Source of the DNA: Eutreptiella sp. 'Long Island Sound 2002'
Taxonomy: Eukaryota > Euglenozoa > Euglenophyceae > Eutreptiales > Eutreptiaceae
Assembly (NCBI GenBank): GCA_964036045.1
Contig: OZ038381.1
Span: 111,216,922 to 111,280,921, forward strand
Length of the DNA: 64,000 bases
Direction: 5' to 3'
Shown one piece after another: positions 33,135 to 45,399 of this stretch (within the stretch, counting starts at the first letter, position 1; the number at the start of each line of letters is the position of its first letter). The position numbers and the translations under genes are program-made. Below the pieces are notes generated by a model. It did not search any database and was not told the origin of the DNA. It worked only from the letters and a program-made list of their open reading frames with translations.

Positions 33135-34330
33135 CCACATCCCGCCTGCGGGCACGTCAAAACGCCTGGGCCGCCTGGGGTTGCAGCGCCGTGTCGGGGC
33201 CGCGCACTCGGTAGGCGTGGTGGAACAGTGGTTAACACTCCGCAACCCGTCCACCGCACAGGGCCACTGGAGAGAGTGGTTGAGGAAAATGGGGTCCCTC
33301 CAACAAGGGCCTCTCTACATCTGAAAGACCTAGATAACCCTTGGGTTCCCATGCAATTGGAAATGGAAAAGGACTTGGATTGTGATAATCAGTGGGTTGT
33401 TTGTTGTGGGTATGATGCCATGCTTTTGCGTGGCTCGGAGTTAGATGATGCTCCGAGGAGTGAATGGACAAAGGCCACCCGTCCGGGTTGGCGAATGCTC
33501 ATCATGCCCCCGCAACTACCCGGGGAGGATGACATTAGCCTCGTGGCCGTAAAAAAAAATTGATTGTGAAAAGACATATGAGGAGGCGGAGGCCCGGAGG
33601 GTGCAAAACAAGGCGGATGCCAAGGTGTAGGACAAGTGTATTAATCAATACATGGTCTTCACACTTTTCTATGATAGTGTTCATTCCATCGTATTGTGCG
33701 TGTTGATCCTCTTGTTGTTCAATGGAATTTTCAACTCCATCAATTGTGAGAAGAATGCATAAAATAGGGTATGCAAGGGTTGCAAGGGTTTAAAAATCAA
33801 TGGTAGGTGTTTGACATACATTTTGTGAAATGGTTGTCATGGTTTTAAAAATATGAAACCACATGAGGTGCCACTAAATGGGAATTAGACATGGTGGAAA
33901 GTAGTTGTTCAATTGAAATCTATGGTATACAATTCAGTAGACTTGATTGAGTTGAGTAGAACGGTTTTGACCTTAAAACGATAATCTAGGGACATGGGCG
34001 TATTCCCAGGTTCGAACAAAAAAATGAGCCAAACCTTATTCTTTTTGCATTTCAGTGTTTTACAGGGGCTACATACATGATGCGAAAAGTGTATAGTTCG
34101 GAACTGCTTACATGTCCACAAACACACTACACACATGACAGTTCCCAAGCGGGTCACAACATCGCGTGCATCACAACATAGCAAGCAACAGAGCACTCAG
34201 CAAACAAAGAAACAAACGTTTTCACAGCATTGACAGGGCTCTGACAGGCAATATGTGGTATAAAAAACCCAAAAAAGTTCTGATTTTGAAAATTGACATC
34301 CAGTGTCTCATAGAGTCCGAAGCAGGCGGC
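33135..34330. other. Flank of element 2; no recognised gene, one weak ORF
   Basis: The first ~100 bases are GC-rich like the region left of element 2, then composition drops sharply. A plus-strand frame from about 33230 to 33563 (containing DNQWVVCCGYDAMLLRGSEL and GWRMLIMPPQLPGEDD) reads somewhat like protein but has no recognisable family and no clear start, so I do not call it a gene. The rest is A/T-rich with nothing supported. Confidence 0.35.
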
Positions 34331-35965
34331 CCGTTAGGGCCACCTAAGTTGTTAGGCAGCCCCCTTGCTAGGCACCACTGTTGTTATGTACCCCCGTTGT
34401 TCGGTGCCCCTTTTTACGTACCCCCCTTGCTAGGTACCCCCCTTGTTAGGTAGTCCCTTTGTTACATACCCCCCTTGTTAGCTACCGCCCTTGTTACACG
34501 CCACCCTTGTTAGGTACCCCCTTGTTGAGTACTCATGTTTACCGAGCTGGGTGTACCTTGTTGAGATTTTACAACCGTACCTAGGGTGTGAGGGTGGGCA
34601 GCAGAATTTAGCGGCAAGGAACCAAGCACCAAGCAGCAAGCAGCAAGCAAGCAGGCACAAAGTCTTTTTCTGGGTACCGTGTCTCAAAATCGGCATGCAA
34701 GTAGCTCAAAACGACCGCAGAGCAAATGTGCATCTAGAGAAACAAGTTGTGTGCTATGTTGAGCCGTCTTAGCCTTTGCCCATGGTAGTGGTCAAAAATA
34801 GCCATTTTTACGCTATTCTGAGGCAATTCGGGAAGATGGCCAGTGTCTCAACCAACTGTCTGAAATGCAGCATTGTCATATACTACCCACCTTGGTCCTA
34901 GTATAGTTCTTCATGTTAGGTACCCCCCTTGTTAGGTACACCTCTTGTTCGGAACCCCTTTTGTTAGGTTCCCCCGTTGTTAGGTACCACTGTTGTTAGG
35001 TACCCTATTGGGAAAGGTACCGCCCTTGTTGGGTACCCCCCCTTTTAGGTACCCCCCTTGTTAGGTAGTCCCTTTGTTACATACCCCCCTTGTTAGCTAC
35101 CGCCCTTGTTACACGCGACCCTTGTTAGGTACCCCCTTGTTGGGTACTCATGCTTACCGAGCTGGGTGTACCTTGTTGAGGTTTTACAACCGTACTTAGG
35201 GTGTGAGGGTGGGCAACAGAATTTAGCGGCAAGAACCAAGCACCAAGCAGCAAGCAGCAACCAAGCAGGCACAAAGTCTTTATCTGGGTACGTTGTCTCA
35301 AAATCGGCATGCAAGTAGCTCAAAACGACCGCAGAGCAAATGTGCATTTAGAGAAACAAGTTGTGTGCTATGTTGAGCCGTCTTAGCCTTTGCCCATGGT
35401 AGTGGTCAAAAATAGCCATTTTTATGCTATTTTGAGGCAATTCGGGAAGATGGCCAGTGTCTCAACCTCAACCTGTCTGAAATGCAGCATTGCCATATAC
35501 TACCCACCTAGGTCCTAGTATAGTTCTTCATGTTAGGTACCCCCCTTGTTAGGTACACCTCTTGTTCGGAACCCCTTTTGTTAGGTTCCCCCGTTGTTAG
35601 GTACCACTGTTGTTAGGTACCCTATTGGGAAAGGTACCGCCCTTGTTGGGTCCCCCCCCTTTTGGGTACCCCCCTTGTTAGGTACTTTCCTTTTAGGTAA
35701 CCTCCCTGTTAGGTACCCCGCCTCTTGGGTACCCCCCTTGTTAGCTACCCCCCTTGTTCGTTACCTCCCTTATTAGGTACCCCTGTGTTTCGGTATCCGT
35801 GTTGTCACCTACCGCCATTGTTAAGTATCCCCCTTGTGAGGTACCCCACTCGTCAGGTTACCCCCTTGTCAAATACCCACCTTGTTAGGTAGTCCCCTTA
35901 TTAGGTACCCTTGTTATTAGCGACAGCCTTTTTTTAGGTACCCCCCTTTTCCGGCACCCCCCTTG
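34330..35965 (+). repeat. GTTAGGTACCCCCCTT minisatellite with two ~615-bp larger repeats
   Basis: Dozens of degenerate copies of a ~16-base word (CCCCCTTGTTAGGTAC) fill 34340-34530, 34915-35160 and 35535-35970. On a larger scale the block at about 34455-34985 recurs at offset 615 (TTGTTACACG at 34491 and 35106). It includes a non-satellite part (TACCGAGCTGGGTGTACC, then GCAAGCAGCAAGC words, then CTCAAAACGACCGCAGAGC). That non-satellite part is also related to 42000-42240 and 43100-43330. No gene is supported. Confidence 0.85.
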
Positions 35966-35989
35966 TTAGGTTTGGCTGTCTGTAAATCC

Positions 35990-37760
35990 AGAAATGCCTT
36001 GAAAATGGCCTGTTCTGAGGCCAAATGATAGTGAAAAATGTGTGTCACCCCAATTGATCCCGCAGCATTATACGTGCCCACACAAGTGAGATACGCTTAT
36101 TTTGAGCCCATTGTAATACGTTTTGGCCGCGTTGTTGATGAGTTGTTTTGGGAACAACAAAAGGTAAAAAATGAATTGAAAATGTTTTGTCGGAGAAGAT
36201 AACCTTGAAACATTTGGGGTGTACAAACAAGCGAACCGAGCCCCTTCAGAGCTCATTTCGTGCAAATTCGACCCCCCCTCAAGTCCCGAAGAGCCTTGAA
36301 GAGGGGCCAGTTTAGGAGCACAAGTGGCTCAAGGATGGAGCAAAAACTTGTTATTCTAAAAACAAGCCTAGTGCATTTGCGGTGTCCAAGCGAATGAACA
36401 GAGCTCATTTTGAGCCTATTTGGGACTCCCCAAGTCCACGTTTGACGGCGGTTGGCGGGTGGCGTAAATTGATCTCCGTGTGCTTTCCCCAATTTCTTGG
36501 TCGCAATACTTGGTCCTAGTGAGGGTCAGCAAGCTCATGAAACCCGTCTTTGTTTTGCAACACTCTGTACGGTTTGGGGTGCACCTACGACATTTGCCAA
36601 GCAAGCATCCGGCAGCAAAAAAGCATGCACGAATTGAGCAAAAATCACAACTCGCTTGCAATGACTTGGATTCGGCTCAAATTGGGATACATGATACCAT
36701 GCTGGTTGAGGACAATCCCACCAAAATTTTGAGCCCAAAACTCATTGGTGGAGGCCGAGGACATGTGTCCCGAGCGGCTGACCAAAGTGTCAAAAATTGC
36801 AGAATTTGAGCCAATAAAGCAGCTATTTTATTACTACCCGGAACCACCCTAGAACCAGCTCAAAACGGCCAGGCCAAGGGGAAATGGCGGCTACTCGCCA
36901 TATACAGCTTGACGTGTGTTTACAAAAGAGGCCTCTAGGGCACTCAACTCCACCATATGTCCGGGAAACGACCCCCAAGTGGTCCCCTAAAGCCGCAGAT
37001 GTTAGCTGCAAACGAAGAACACGCCATTTTTTGCGTTACGTGGCACAATTTCGAGGGCACCTAGTCCAAGTGCAGCCACCCACTACTGTTGTTTCTGGAC
37101 CCCACAATTGCCCAAATGAATGGGGCCTATAGGCTATGGTGAACTGCCAGTTGAAGCCCAAAGAGGTGGGTGCCAAAGCCAGTCAACAAAGGCCACAGGA
37201 TACAAAAAAGGGATTTTTTCTCAAAAAGGATCCTAGACCACGTGGCATGCCAAACCCATTGCTTTTGAACGCTTTGAGCTAGTAGTGACCCATGGTGGCA
37301 GTCTGTAAATCCCGAATAGTGTGGAAAATGGGTTGTTTGCAGGCCAATGATAGTGAAAAATGTGTGTTCCCCAAAGTGATCCAGGAGCATTTGTAATGCC
37401 CAAGCGATTGAAAGTGGCCTATCTCGAGCCCATTGTAACGCATTTTAGCGGCTTCAAAAAGTCGAAAGCCTTGATAATGGGCTGCATTGGAATCAAAAAT
37501 AGGTAACAGAAAATGGGTCAAACGTGTGCTCTCCCGAAAACGATTGTTAGAAGATTTGGGGTGCACACAAAAGTGAAATGATCCTTCTGTGAGCCCACTT
37601 CATGAAAAATTGGCCCCCTCTCAAGTCCAAAAGCCTTGCCAAATGGGCCATTTTGGAACCACAACTGTCTCAAAAAAAGACCAAAAACCCCTATTTGGAC
37701 AAACGAGCATTTGCAGTGTCCAAACGGATAAATAGAGCTCATTTTGCGACGTCATGCCAA
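35990..37760 (+). repeat. Dispersed repeat family A, copy 1
   Basis: It contains GGGCACTCAACTCCACCATATGTCC (as CTCCACCATATGTCC near 36947) followed by GCAAACGAAGAACACGCC and GAGGGCACCTAGTCC. The same ordered words recur at 40205-40515 and 45400-45715 in the same orientation and at 39110-39385 inverted. Downstream parts (GATCCTAGACCACGTGGCATG near 37227, AACATTTGGGGTGCAC-like words) also recur near 40650 and 45790-45965. A further block at 36510-36680 (inverted) matches 38140-38300 and 39560-39720. No coding potential is apparent. Confidence 0.7.
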
Positions 37761-38129
37761 GCGGGGCCGGGGGGGACCCCCCCTTCCTGGACCCCACAAT
37801 GGTTCTACCAAACAGTGGGTTTTGTGGGCTTTGGATGTCACCTGCTGAGCCAAGCCAAAGGAAACCAAATCGGGCAAGACGAGGCGCTCTATAAATGTGG
37901 TTTGTTGCTCATTGAAGATCACGCCCTCAAGTTAGTCCTAGCTCAATGTGGGAGTGCCATAGTCTCTCCTCTGCAAAGAATGATGGTGTCGACACATCAA
38001 TGTGCAAAAAAAACTTTTGTTCTTGTGAATGCATTTCATCGAGAATGTACACCCAAGCTAATTACGTTAACCCTTCATCGTGCAGTAAGCGCTCTCCGTA
38101 GATATAATTTGTCTATTTTTTTTAGGTGA

Positions 38130-39850
38130 ATTTGTACCACTGCAACCGAGTTGTGATCTTTGCTCATTTCGGGTGTGCTTGCTGTTGTGGCTTGTTTGCT
38201 GCTGAATATTTGCTTGCTAAACGTGGTAGGTCCACCGTACACCCTGAAGAGTGTTACAAAATTAAGACTCGTTTCTGCAGCGCCGTGACCCCAACCTAGA
38301 CTAAACATTGCGATCGGGTAGGTGGGGAAAAGAACATGACGCACAATTGGTCAAGGACATGCAGAATCATTCACGCCACTTCCCCCCCTAAACGCCCTCA
38401 ACAGTGGGTTAGCGCAGTTCCAAGTAGACTAAGACTTGCCTCTACTATTCCGTTTGGACACCCCAAATTAACATGGGTTAGGCTCACTTTCGGAAAACGA
38501 TATTTCTGATTCAGTGTTGGGCCACTTGTGGTCCTAAAGTGGCTATTTTGAAGGCTCTCTAGGACTTGAGAGGGGGCCAACTTGGCCCAAAATGGGCTCA
38601 AAAGTGGCTCAGTTCACTTGTATCTGCGCCCGCAAAATGGTCCAAGTTTGTATTTAGGGAAACACCTTTTTGACCCATTTTGGACCCTCTTTTGGTCCCA
38701 AAGCAGCCAATTATCAGGCCTATGTTACTTCCATGGGTCCAAAATGGGTTGCCATGGGCTCCAAATAGGCTAGTTTCCCTTGTCTGGTCACTTGAAATGC
38801 TCCGGGGCTAACTCGGAGAAAACAAATTTTTCACAATTTTTGGCCTCAAAGCATCCCATTTTCAAGGCATTTCTGAATTTTTGGAGAGCCAAAAGTGGAC
38901 CACTATGCGCTCAAAACATGCCCAAAACACTTGTTTTGGCATTCCACGTTGTTTACGGTCATTTTCACGCAAAAAGCTTTTGTGCACAAAGCGGACTGTG
39001 TTGACCGGTCTTGGCACCCACCTTTTTGGGCTTCAACTTGCACCTTGCCATAGCACGTTGGGCCCAAGTATTGGGTCTAGGCGTCTTGTTGGGCTATTGT
39101 GGTGGCTAGAAATGACAACAAGATGGTGGCTGTAACTGGACCAGGTGCCCGCAAAATTGCATTTTGAGCCCCGCAACCCAAGAAATGGCACGTTCTTTGT
39201 TTGAGACTGCAAAACTCCCAGTGTGCACCAATTCTGCGGCATTTGGGGGCACTTGAAGGTGTTTCTCGGACATATGGTGGAGTTAGAGGGCCCTCGAGGG
39301 CTCTTTGGTACAAGGAAGTCCAGGGTCATGTGGCTACTGGCATCCATCTCCCTTGGCTAGGCCATTTTGAGCTGGTTCAACGACAGGTTTGGGTAAGGAA
39401 AAAATAGCTGTTCTTTGGTCTGAAATTGCACTTTTCGAATTTGGGTCTGCCACTCGCGCCACCCACCACTGAGTTTTGGGAGCCAAGTTTGTGTGATGGT
39501 CCTTCACACCCATAGGTGGCATGAGATCTATCTATCCAAATTTCAGCCAAATTTCAACCGCCGCAACCGAGTTGTAGTTTTTGCTCGGTTCGCGCGTGCT
39601 TGCTGCTTCCCTTTGCTTGTTTGATGGATGCTTGCTTGCTAAACCTGGTAGGTCCACCCTAAGCTCCACAGAGTGTTGCAAAACCAAGACTAGTTCCACT
39701 AGCTTACGGACCCTAAGTAGGAGGAAAATTTGCGACCAAGCAATTGCGGAAACCACACAAAGAATGATTGATGCCAATTTCCCCTCCTCAGACTGCCCTC
39801 AAAAGTGGATTACAGCAGCTCTAGGGTTGCCCAAAGCAGGGAACACACAA
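38130..39850. repeat. Dispersed repeat family A, rearranged and inverted pieces
   Basis: 38140-38300 and 39560-39720 share GCAACCGAGTTGT, GCTTGCTAAAC and TGGTAGGTCCACC in order. The piece 39110-39385 is family A in reverse (GGACATATGGTGGAGT near 39270). The arrangement suggests repeated insertion and inversion. No gene is supported. Confidence 0.6.
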
Positions 39851-40204
39851 TAATTAATCACGGCACATTCCATATTGGGGACGCACAACAAGTGCACCAT
39901 TTGTGAGGAGACGAGGCCCAAAAAGGTAAAAATAGTAGCAAAAATAGCGGGAAAAAGGGCGAATAGGGGTACACGTTACATTGAAGACGGATGGTGCATT
40001 TACAATTGTAGTGCCTCTGTTCCAAGATAACTACCCTTAATTGCGCACCGCAAGGGGCACCGCACGCGCCGCAAGATAAGCACCCCGATGGGTGTGAAAC
40101 ATGGCCACACAAAATTTCAGCCCAAAACTCAATAGTGGCAGCCGAGATTGGGTGTTGCGAGCGACTAACCGAAATTTCAAAAAACTGCAATTTACGCCAA
40201 AAAG

Positions 40205-40920
40205 AGCCTTGTTTGACCCGAAGCCGTCCTAGAAGTAGTTTGAAAGGGTCAAACGAACAAAACCAGTGGGCTACTTGCACATGCAACTGAACTTCCCAAT
40301 ATCAAAGAGTTCCTTTGGGCCCTCTGACTCCACCATATGTCCGAGAAAGGCCCCCAAATGCCCCCCCGAAACCCCACAATTTGTGCATATTGGCTTCAAA
40401 CGTAGAACACACCATATCTTGAGCTACGTGGCTCAAGACGCGATTTTGAGGGCACCTAGTCGAGTTGCAACCACCAATGTGTTGTCATTTCCAGCCCCCC
40501 GAAAAGTGCCCAAACGGATGTGCAGACCACGTACCAAGGCCCAATGATTCAAGGCAAGTTGCAAATTGCAGCCCAAACAGAAGGGTGCCAAGAACGGTAA
40601 TCGATGTCAACTAGGTGCAAAAAAGAAATGCCATTTTTGAAAAATGATCCTACACCACGTGGGATGCGAAAAGAAGTGCTTTGCGCATGGTTTCAACGTG
40701 TGTTGCCTCGTTTTGGCCCTCCGTGAATCCCAAAAAGATTTGAAAATGGGTTGTTTTGGGGCCAAAGAAGCGCCAAGAATGGGTGTAAAATACTAGTTTC
40801 CAAAAAACAAAAATCCGGACCACTTGGGATGCCCAATCAAGTGAAATGTGCCCAGTTTGAGCCCATTATACACCATCTTCGCCACTTTATGCTCACAACC
40901 AGGGTTGATTTTGTAAGACT
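40205..40920 (+). repeat. Dispersed repeat family A, copy 3
   Basis: It has CTCCACCATATGTCCGAGAAA near 40329, GCTTCAAACGTAGAACACACC near 40391, GAGGGCACCTAGTCGAG near 40449 and ATCCTACACCACGTGGGATGC near 40647, in the same order as copy 1. Confidence 0.7.
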
Positions 40921-41995
40921 CTTTGGGTTGTAGAGCCGACCCACTAGGTTTAGGAAGCAAGCAACAATTTGGCCAAGACACCCTGCACGCCCACGCACAA
41001 CAAGACCCGGCAGGAGTGGTAGTGGGAGTGGTAGTTCATCTTCTATGTCACATGCCCGGAGAAATTTGCACAAATGCACCTTTCGTTTTCTGCGTTTCGT
41101 GTACCATAAGTACTGTTCAGTTGAGTATATCTTACTCTTTGAAAAGAAATGCTCAAAATACTTGACAAAAAGGGATCCACGATTCACACTTCGTGTTGAT
41201 TGGTGGCACGCCTGTTTCGGAACGTACTTTTCGTGCATAGAACCATTTCAGTGCACAATATATTCTTCTGCAACCATAACGATAATGTACGGTACAAATC
41301 ACATTAAAACATGGTATTACACTTGCCCACAGCAACCCCTTGTATCTTTGCGGGAGCCATCATTAGAAAGAAATTCAAACTTAAACAAGCATAATGTACA
41401 TTGGAGGACCCATTCAGCCATTTTGCACAAAAAAAACAACAAAGGCAATTGGATAAAGACAAGGAAATAAGGTATGAACAAATCAATTGCATGTGTTTTC
41501 ATGACTGCTATGCTCCTCCCTGCAAAGCCTGAAAAAGTAAAAAGTGTCGGAAATACGGCCACTACAATTGTGTGTGTGACTTGGAAACCACCGGTGCAAA
41601 ATTTCATTACATTTCCTCTATGCAAGCACTCGAACCACAACCGTGACCTAACATGCACATCCAAAAACAGCATAGATCATGTATGTACCAGTGCTTGAAC
41701 CCTGACAATGCAACAGTGCTGGTGGTAAGAAGGTATTGGTTTCTTGGCACATTTTTTCTTGAAAATTGAAACCTAAAAAATTCGACCCAGAACTCATTTT
41801 TCCGAAGATCTGCAAGTGCCCGTTTCTTGTTGTCTCTAAGAACGGGTGAAGCCATTTGTCCATTGCTCCTATTGGTGTTGTTTTTGTGCTTAACGGAACC
41901 GCTAGTTGGTTGGGCCGTGGCTCGTTTACGGTCCCATGGTTGGCGGCGAGGGATCAGTACAAACACGGGTGCAAGCGCCCCAACTCATATAACAA
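40921..41995. other. Intergenic, nothing recognised
   Basis: A/T-rich sequence with short open frames on both strands, none with a recognisable domain, codon bias or start context. Confidence 0.4.
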
Positions 41996-42675
41996 CCTTA
42001 TTACCGAAGTGGGTCTACCCTGTCGAGGTTTTACACCACCTTTTAGGGTCCAAGGGTGAGCAACATGTTTTAGCAGCAACAGCAGCAGCTGCAAGCAAGC
42101 AGCAAGCAGGCGGTCCAAAAGTCCTTGCGACCACACCGTGGCTCAAAACCGGCATCCAAGTCGCTCAAAACGACCGGGGAGCAAACGCACATCATCATCG
42201 CAGAGTTTCGTTGCATTTCGAGCCGTCTAGTCTGTTCTGTGGCCAATTTAGTGCCCAAAAATGGCCGTTTTTGGGCTGTTTTCAGGACAATCGTCCTGAA
42301 AACTCGGGACGATCGCCGGTGTGTCAGGTGGGCGTTTGCAATGAGGGCCATCCTTCTTCCATGGCGATTGGGCTATCAAATGATGGCAAATGGGTGTTCA
42401 ATATGGCACGTACCATGCCGTGGTGCCACACGGTGGTCCATTTTGAGGTGAAAATGTGCCGTTTTTGAGCCATGTTTCAGGACGATCGTCCTGACCGTCG
42501 AGGCACATCTCTAAAGCAAGCGGTCTTTCTTCAAAGGTGATCTCCAATGCGTTATGCAGGACTAGGACCAAGCTCGGTCCTAGTTCGAGTCTTGATTACC
42601 GAGCTGGGTTTACCCTGTCGAGGTTTTACACCACCTTTCAGGGTCCAAGGCTGAGCAACACGTTTTAGCAGCAAC

Positions 42676-43101
42676 CAGGGCTGTCCTTAACGCAAAAAAA
42701 AAAAATCCCGTCCAGAACCAGGTAATTTCAAAAGAGCCCGCGGGCACTCCATGTGCTCAACCATGGTTGTGGCAGTTGGCGGTTGGCGGTTGGCGGCAGT
42801 TGGCGGTTGGTAGTTGGCAACTGGCGGTTGGTGGCGGTTGGTGGTGGTTGGCGGCGGTTGGTGGCTGGCGGTTGGTGGTTGGAGGCAGTTGGCAGTGGTT
42901 GGCAGTTGGCGGTTGGTCGCCGCTGGCGGTTGGCGGCGGTTCGTGGCTGGCGGTTGGTGGCGGTTGGTGGTTGGCGGTTGGTGGCGGTTGGCAGTTGATG
43001 GGAGTTGGCTCCTGGCGGTTGGTGGTCCCTTGGGGCTGTCGTTAAGGGCTGTCCTTAGCAAAAAAAAAAAAGAAAAATCTCGTTCCTTAAGGACGCCCCT
43101 G
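42676..43101. mobile_element. hAT-like non-autonomous element (MITE), 426 bp, with 8-bp target-site duplication
   Basis: The left end CAGGGCTGTCCTTAACG and the reversed right end CAGGGGCGTCCTTAAGGAACG form terminal inverted repeats. The element is flanked on both sides by GCAGCAAC (42668-42675 and 43102-43109). The related unit at 42068-42090 shows the empty site with a single GCAGCAAC. Ends of the CAGGGG type with 8-bp duplications are typical of the hAT superfamily. It encodes no transposase; its middle is a TTGGCGG-type minisatellite flanked by two A-runs. The CAG-rich surroundings slightly weaken the duplication argument, but the AAC end of the 8-mer is not part of a CAG run. Confidence 0.75.
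42767..43033 (+). repeat. TTGGCGG / TTGGTGG minisatellite inside the MITE
   Basis: About 38 degenerate tandem copies of a 7-base word, mainly GTTGGCG, GTTGGTG and GTTGGCA. Frames through it are open artefactually. Confidence 0.9.
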
Positions 43102-43109
43102 GCAGCAAC

Positions 43110-43118
43110 AGCAGCAGC

Positions 43119-43170
<52 letters not shown>
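43110..43170 (+). repeat. (CAG)n microsatellite
   Basis: Uninterrupted CAG units from about 43121 to 43168 follow imperfect CAG/CAA units. It lies in repeat family B unit 2 directly after the MITE; the corresponding part of unit 1 is much shorter. Confidence 0.95.
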
Positions 43171-43171
<1 letters not shown>

Positions 43172-43660
43172 AGCAGGCGGTCCAAAAGTCCTTGCGACCA
43201 GACCGGGGCTCAAAACCGGCATCCAAGTAGCTGAAAACGACCGGGGAGCAACAGTGCATCATCATAACCAGGTTTTGTTGCATTTCGAGCCATCTAGCCC
43301 ATGCTACGGCATATTTTGTGTCCAAAAATGGCCGTTTTTGGGCTGTTTCTAGGACAATCGTCCTGAAAGTCAGGACGATCGCCGGTGTGTCAAGTGGGCG
43401 TTTGCAATGAGGGCCGTTGTTCTTCTGTGGCAATTGGGCTATCAAATGATGGCAAATGGGTGTTCAATATGGCATGTACCATGCCGTGGTGCCACATAGT
43501 GGTCCATTTTCAAGTGAAAATGAGCCGTTTTTGAGCCGTGTTCCACAACGATCGTCCTGACCGTCAAGGCACATCCCTAAGGCAAGCGGTCTTTCTTCAA
43601 GGTCATTTCCAATGAGTTACTCAAGACTAAGACCCAGCTCAGTCCTAGTTTCAGTCTTGA

Positions 43661-44360
43661 TTATGGCACTTGGCAAAGCTACCCGCCAATAATTCTGAAG
43701 TCTTTGGGTCCATTCTACATAACCATATCCGTTTGAGGTCGTCATGAAACCATACCTAAGCAAACGAAAGCTTCATTGAACAGTTAATGCAAAAACACCC
43801 AAAATGTGTGCAGGTTGTGAGGCCAAAAAAAGAACCCTTTGGGCGCATTTTTTGCGCCAAACACTCGGAGGTGCCAAATAATACCCCCCAGTCATTCTCT
43901 TCTCCATATCTCAAGGATCGTAATGAGCTACAGTTCAAGGCCTAACTCCAAAAACATGTGCAACTGCTGCTCGAAATTCGGGACTCCGCAACTTGAAAAA
44001 ACTGCCAACCGACAAACCCACGACTCAAAGAACGGCTGCATTTTACAACATCCGGGACCTAAATACCAACCCAACACGTGGTACGCAATAGGAAAGACCT
44101 TGATGAAAAAGGTTTGAAGGTAGGTGGATCCGGGGCTCCTTGCAATAACAGCTGGAGGGAGACCCATGATGGCCAAAAAAAGCAGCTTGTTTCTAGTGGT
44201 GACCGCATGCTAGGAAATCCTCCACTAGATAGCTCCCGTTCTATGACCATACGAAGGCACGCTCAAAACCACATAGCACACACCGAAGGGCAGCAATAGG
44301 GCTTCAATTTGGTCCGCAGCGGCCTCATACCTCAACGTTGTATTCACGCACCGACGGATT
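43661..44360. other. Intergenic, nothing recognised
   Basis: There is no domain-bearing frame and no repeat that I can match within the window. Confidence 0.35.
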
Positions 44361-44545
44361 CCGTAAGGCTAACGATCGAAAAAAAAAAATTTGGCCCAAA
44401 TTGGTCTCAGGAAAAAAAGCCGTATCCCACAGCCACTAGGTCGGTTGGAGCGGAAAAAAAAAATTTCCGCGACCCTAGGAGCCGTCCGGAGATAAGACGG
44501 CCTGAGTCTAGACCAGCTGAGCCATCGACGGGGCACTAATCCTGT
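44361..44545 (-). repeat. tRNA-derived SINE-like sequence
   Basis: On the minus strand, GCCCCGT is followed by a very good RNA polymerase III A-box, TGGCTCAGCTGG (complement of 44513-44524). Next is an anticodon-arm-like hairpin GCCGTC-TTATCTCCG-GACGGC (complement of 44481-44501). The expected B-box (GGTTCGANNCC) is degraded to GGGTCGCGGAA, followed by T-runs (44450-44465 and 44381-44391) of the kind that terminate polymerase III. A functional tRNA is unlikely: the loop is 9 bases and no proper T-arm forms. It is probably a SINE head or tRNA pseudogene. Confidence 0.5.
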
Positions 44546-45399
44546 CGCCAGATGACCTGTGTTATGAACGTTTCCATTTTTTCCTAACTCCAACAATTCG
44601 CCAAACTGCGAAATCGCATCGGGGTTTCGAAATTACAATTGCTATATGGATCGTTTTTTGATGCCATTCACAAAATTGCAGTCGAAATCGAATTTGGTCA
44701 AATTTCATTTTTGCCCTTTGTTAACCGGATCTCCGGATTCTGGCCACAAAAAAAAATCCCAAATACATACCTTTGTACCGGCCAACCTACCATTCACGAA
44801 TGTGCTTTCGGTTCGGTTTGAAATGTGTCGGTTGCAAACGAGATGAGAGGGCCAATCCCGAGAGATGATCATTAGTGTCAGCTTTACAGCTGAAAGTCAC
44901 TAGCGGTAGCTGCCCCCCCCCCTCATTGCCGGACAGCAAACGGCGGGCCATGGGGCCTAGCGGCACCAAGCAGCAAGTAGCAAGCAACAAGCAGCCAACA
45001 ACGGCAACAACCGTAGCATATCGAGGAGATCCAAAAGCCCTTGGATCTAACTTGTACGGGACTGATATATGCCAAAGGGCTGCCAAAAGAGTTGATATCT
45101 TCCAGCCTCCGTCACAATATCAAGGGGGGCACAGATGGTTCTCCAAGAAATAGGTGCATTGCACACATCCCTGCACACCTTCGGCATTTCCTTCTAAGCA
45201 CGTGCGAAATAGGCAAAGACCACAACTAAGTTGTTGTGCTTTGAATTCGGCCGAAACTTTGCTCAATTATACCTATGGGTGTGAAAAACAACAATACAAG
45301 GTATGAGCCAAAAGTTCAAAGCTAGCGGCCAAGGATGGGTGTCCCCGTTGGCCGACCCAAGTATCAAAATCTGCAATTTAGGGCCAAAAAGAGCCTTTT

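Larger units (their letters stand above)
42000..43660 (+). repeat. Repeat family B: two tandem ~600-bp units, the second split by a MITE
   Basis: Unit 1 starts near 42000 (TACCGAAGTGGGTCTACCCTG) and unit 2 near 42597 (TACCGAGCTGGGTTTACCCTG). Both carry CGAGGTTTTACACCACCTTT, CAGCAG/GCAAGCAGC words, GTCCAAAAGTCCTTGCGACCA, CTCAAAACCGGCATCCAAG and a palindrome-rich GGACGATCG segment. Unit 2 is interrupted by the insertion 42676-43101. More distant copies lie at 34540-35400. Confidence 0.82.

Noticed and set aside
33216-33280. A-box-like GTGGAACAGTGGTTAACAC
   Set aside because: No B-box follows within tRNA distance and no cloverleaf forms.
34008-34030. B-box-like GGTTCGAAC followed by an A-run
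   Set aside because: No matching A-box at the right distance and no T-arm stem, so no tRNA or SINE is called.
42687-43445. 252-codon minus-strand ORF with TNRHQPPAT-type repeats
   Set aside because: It is the translation of the TTGGCGG minisatellite and CAG tract inside and beside the MITE.
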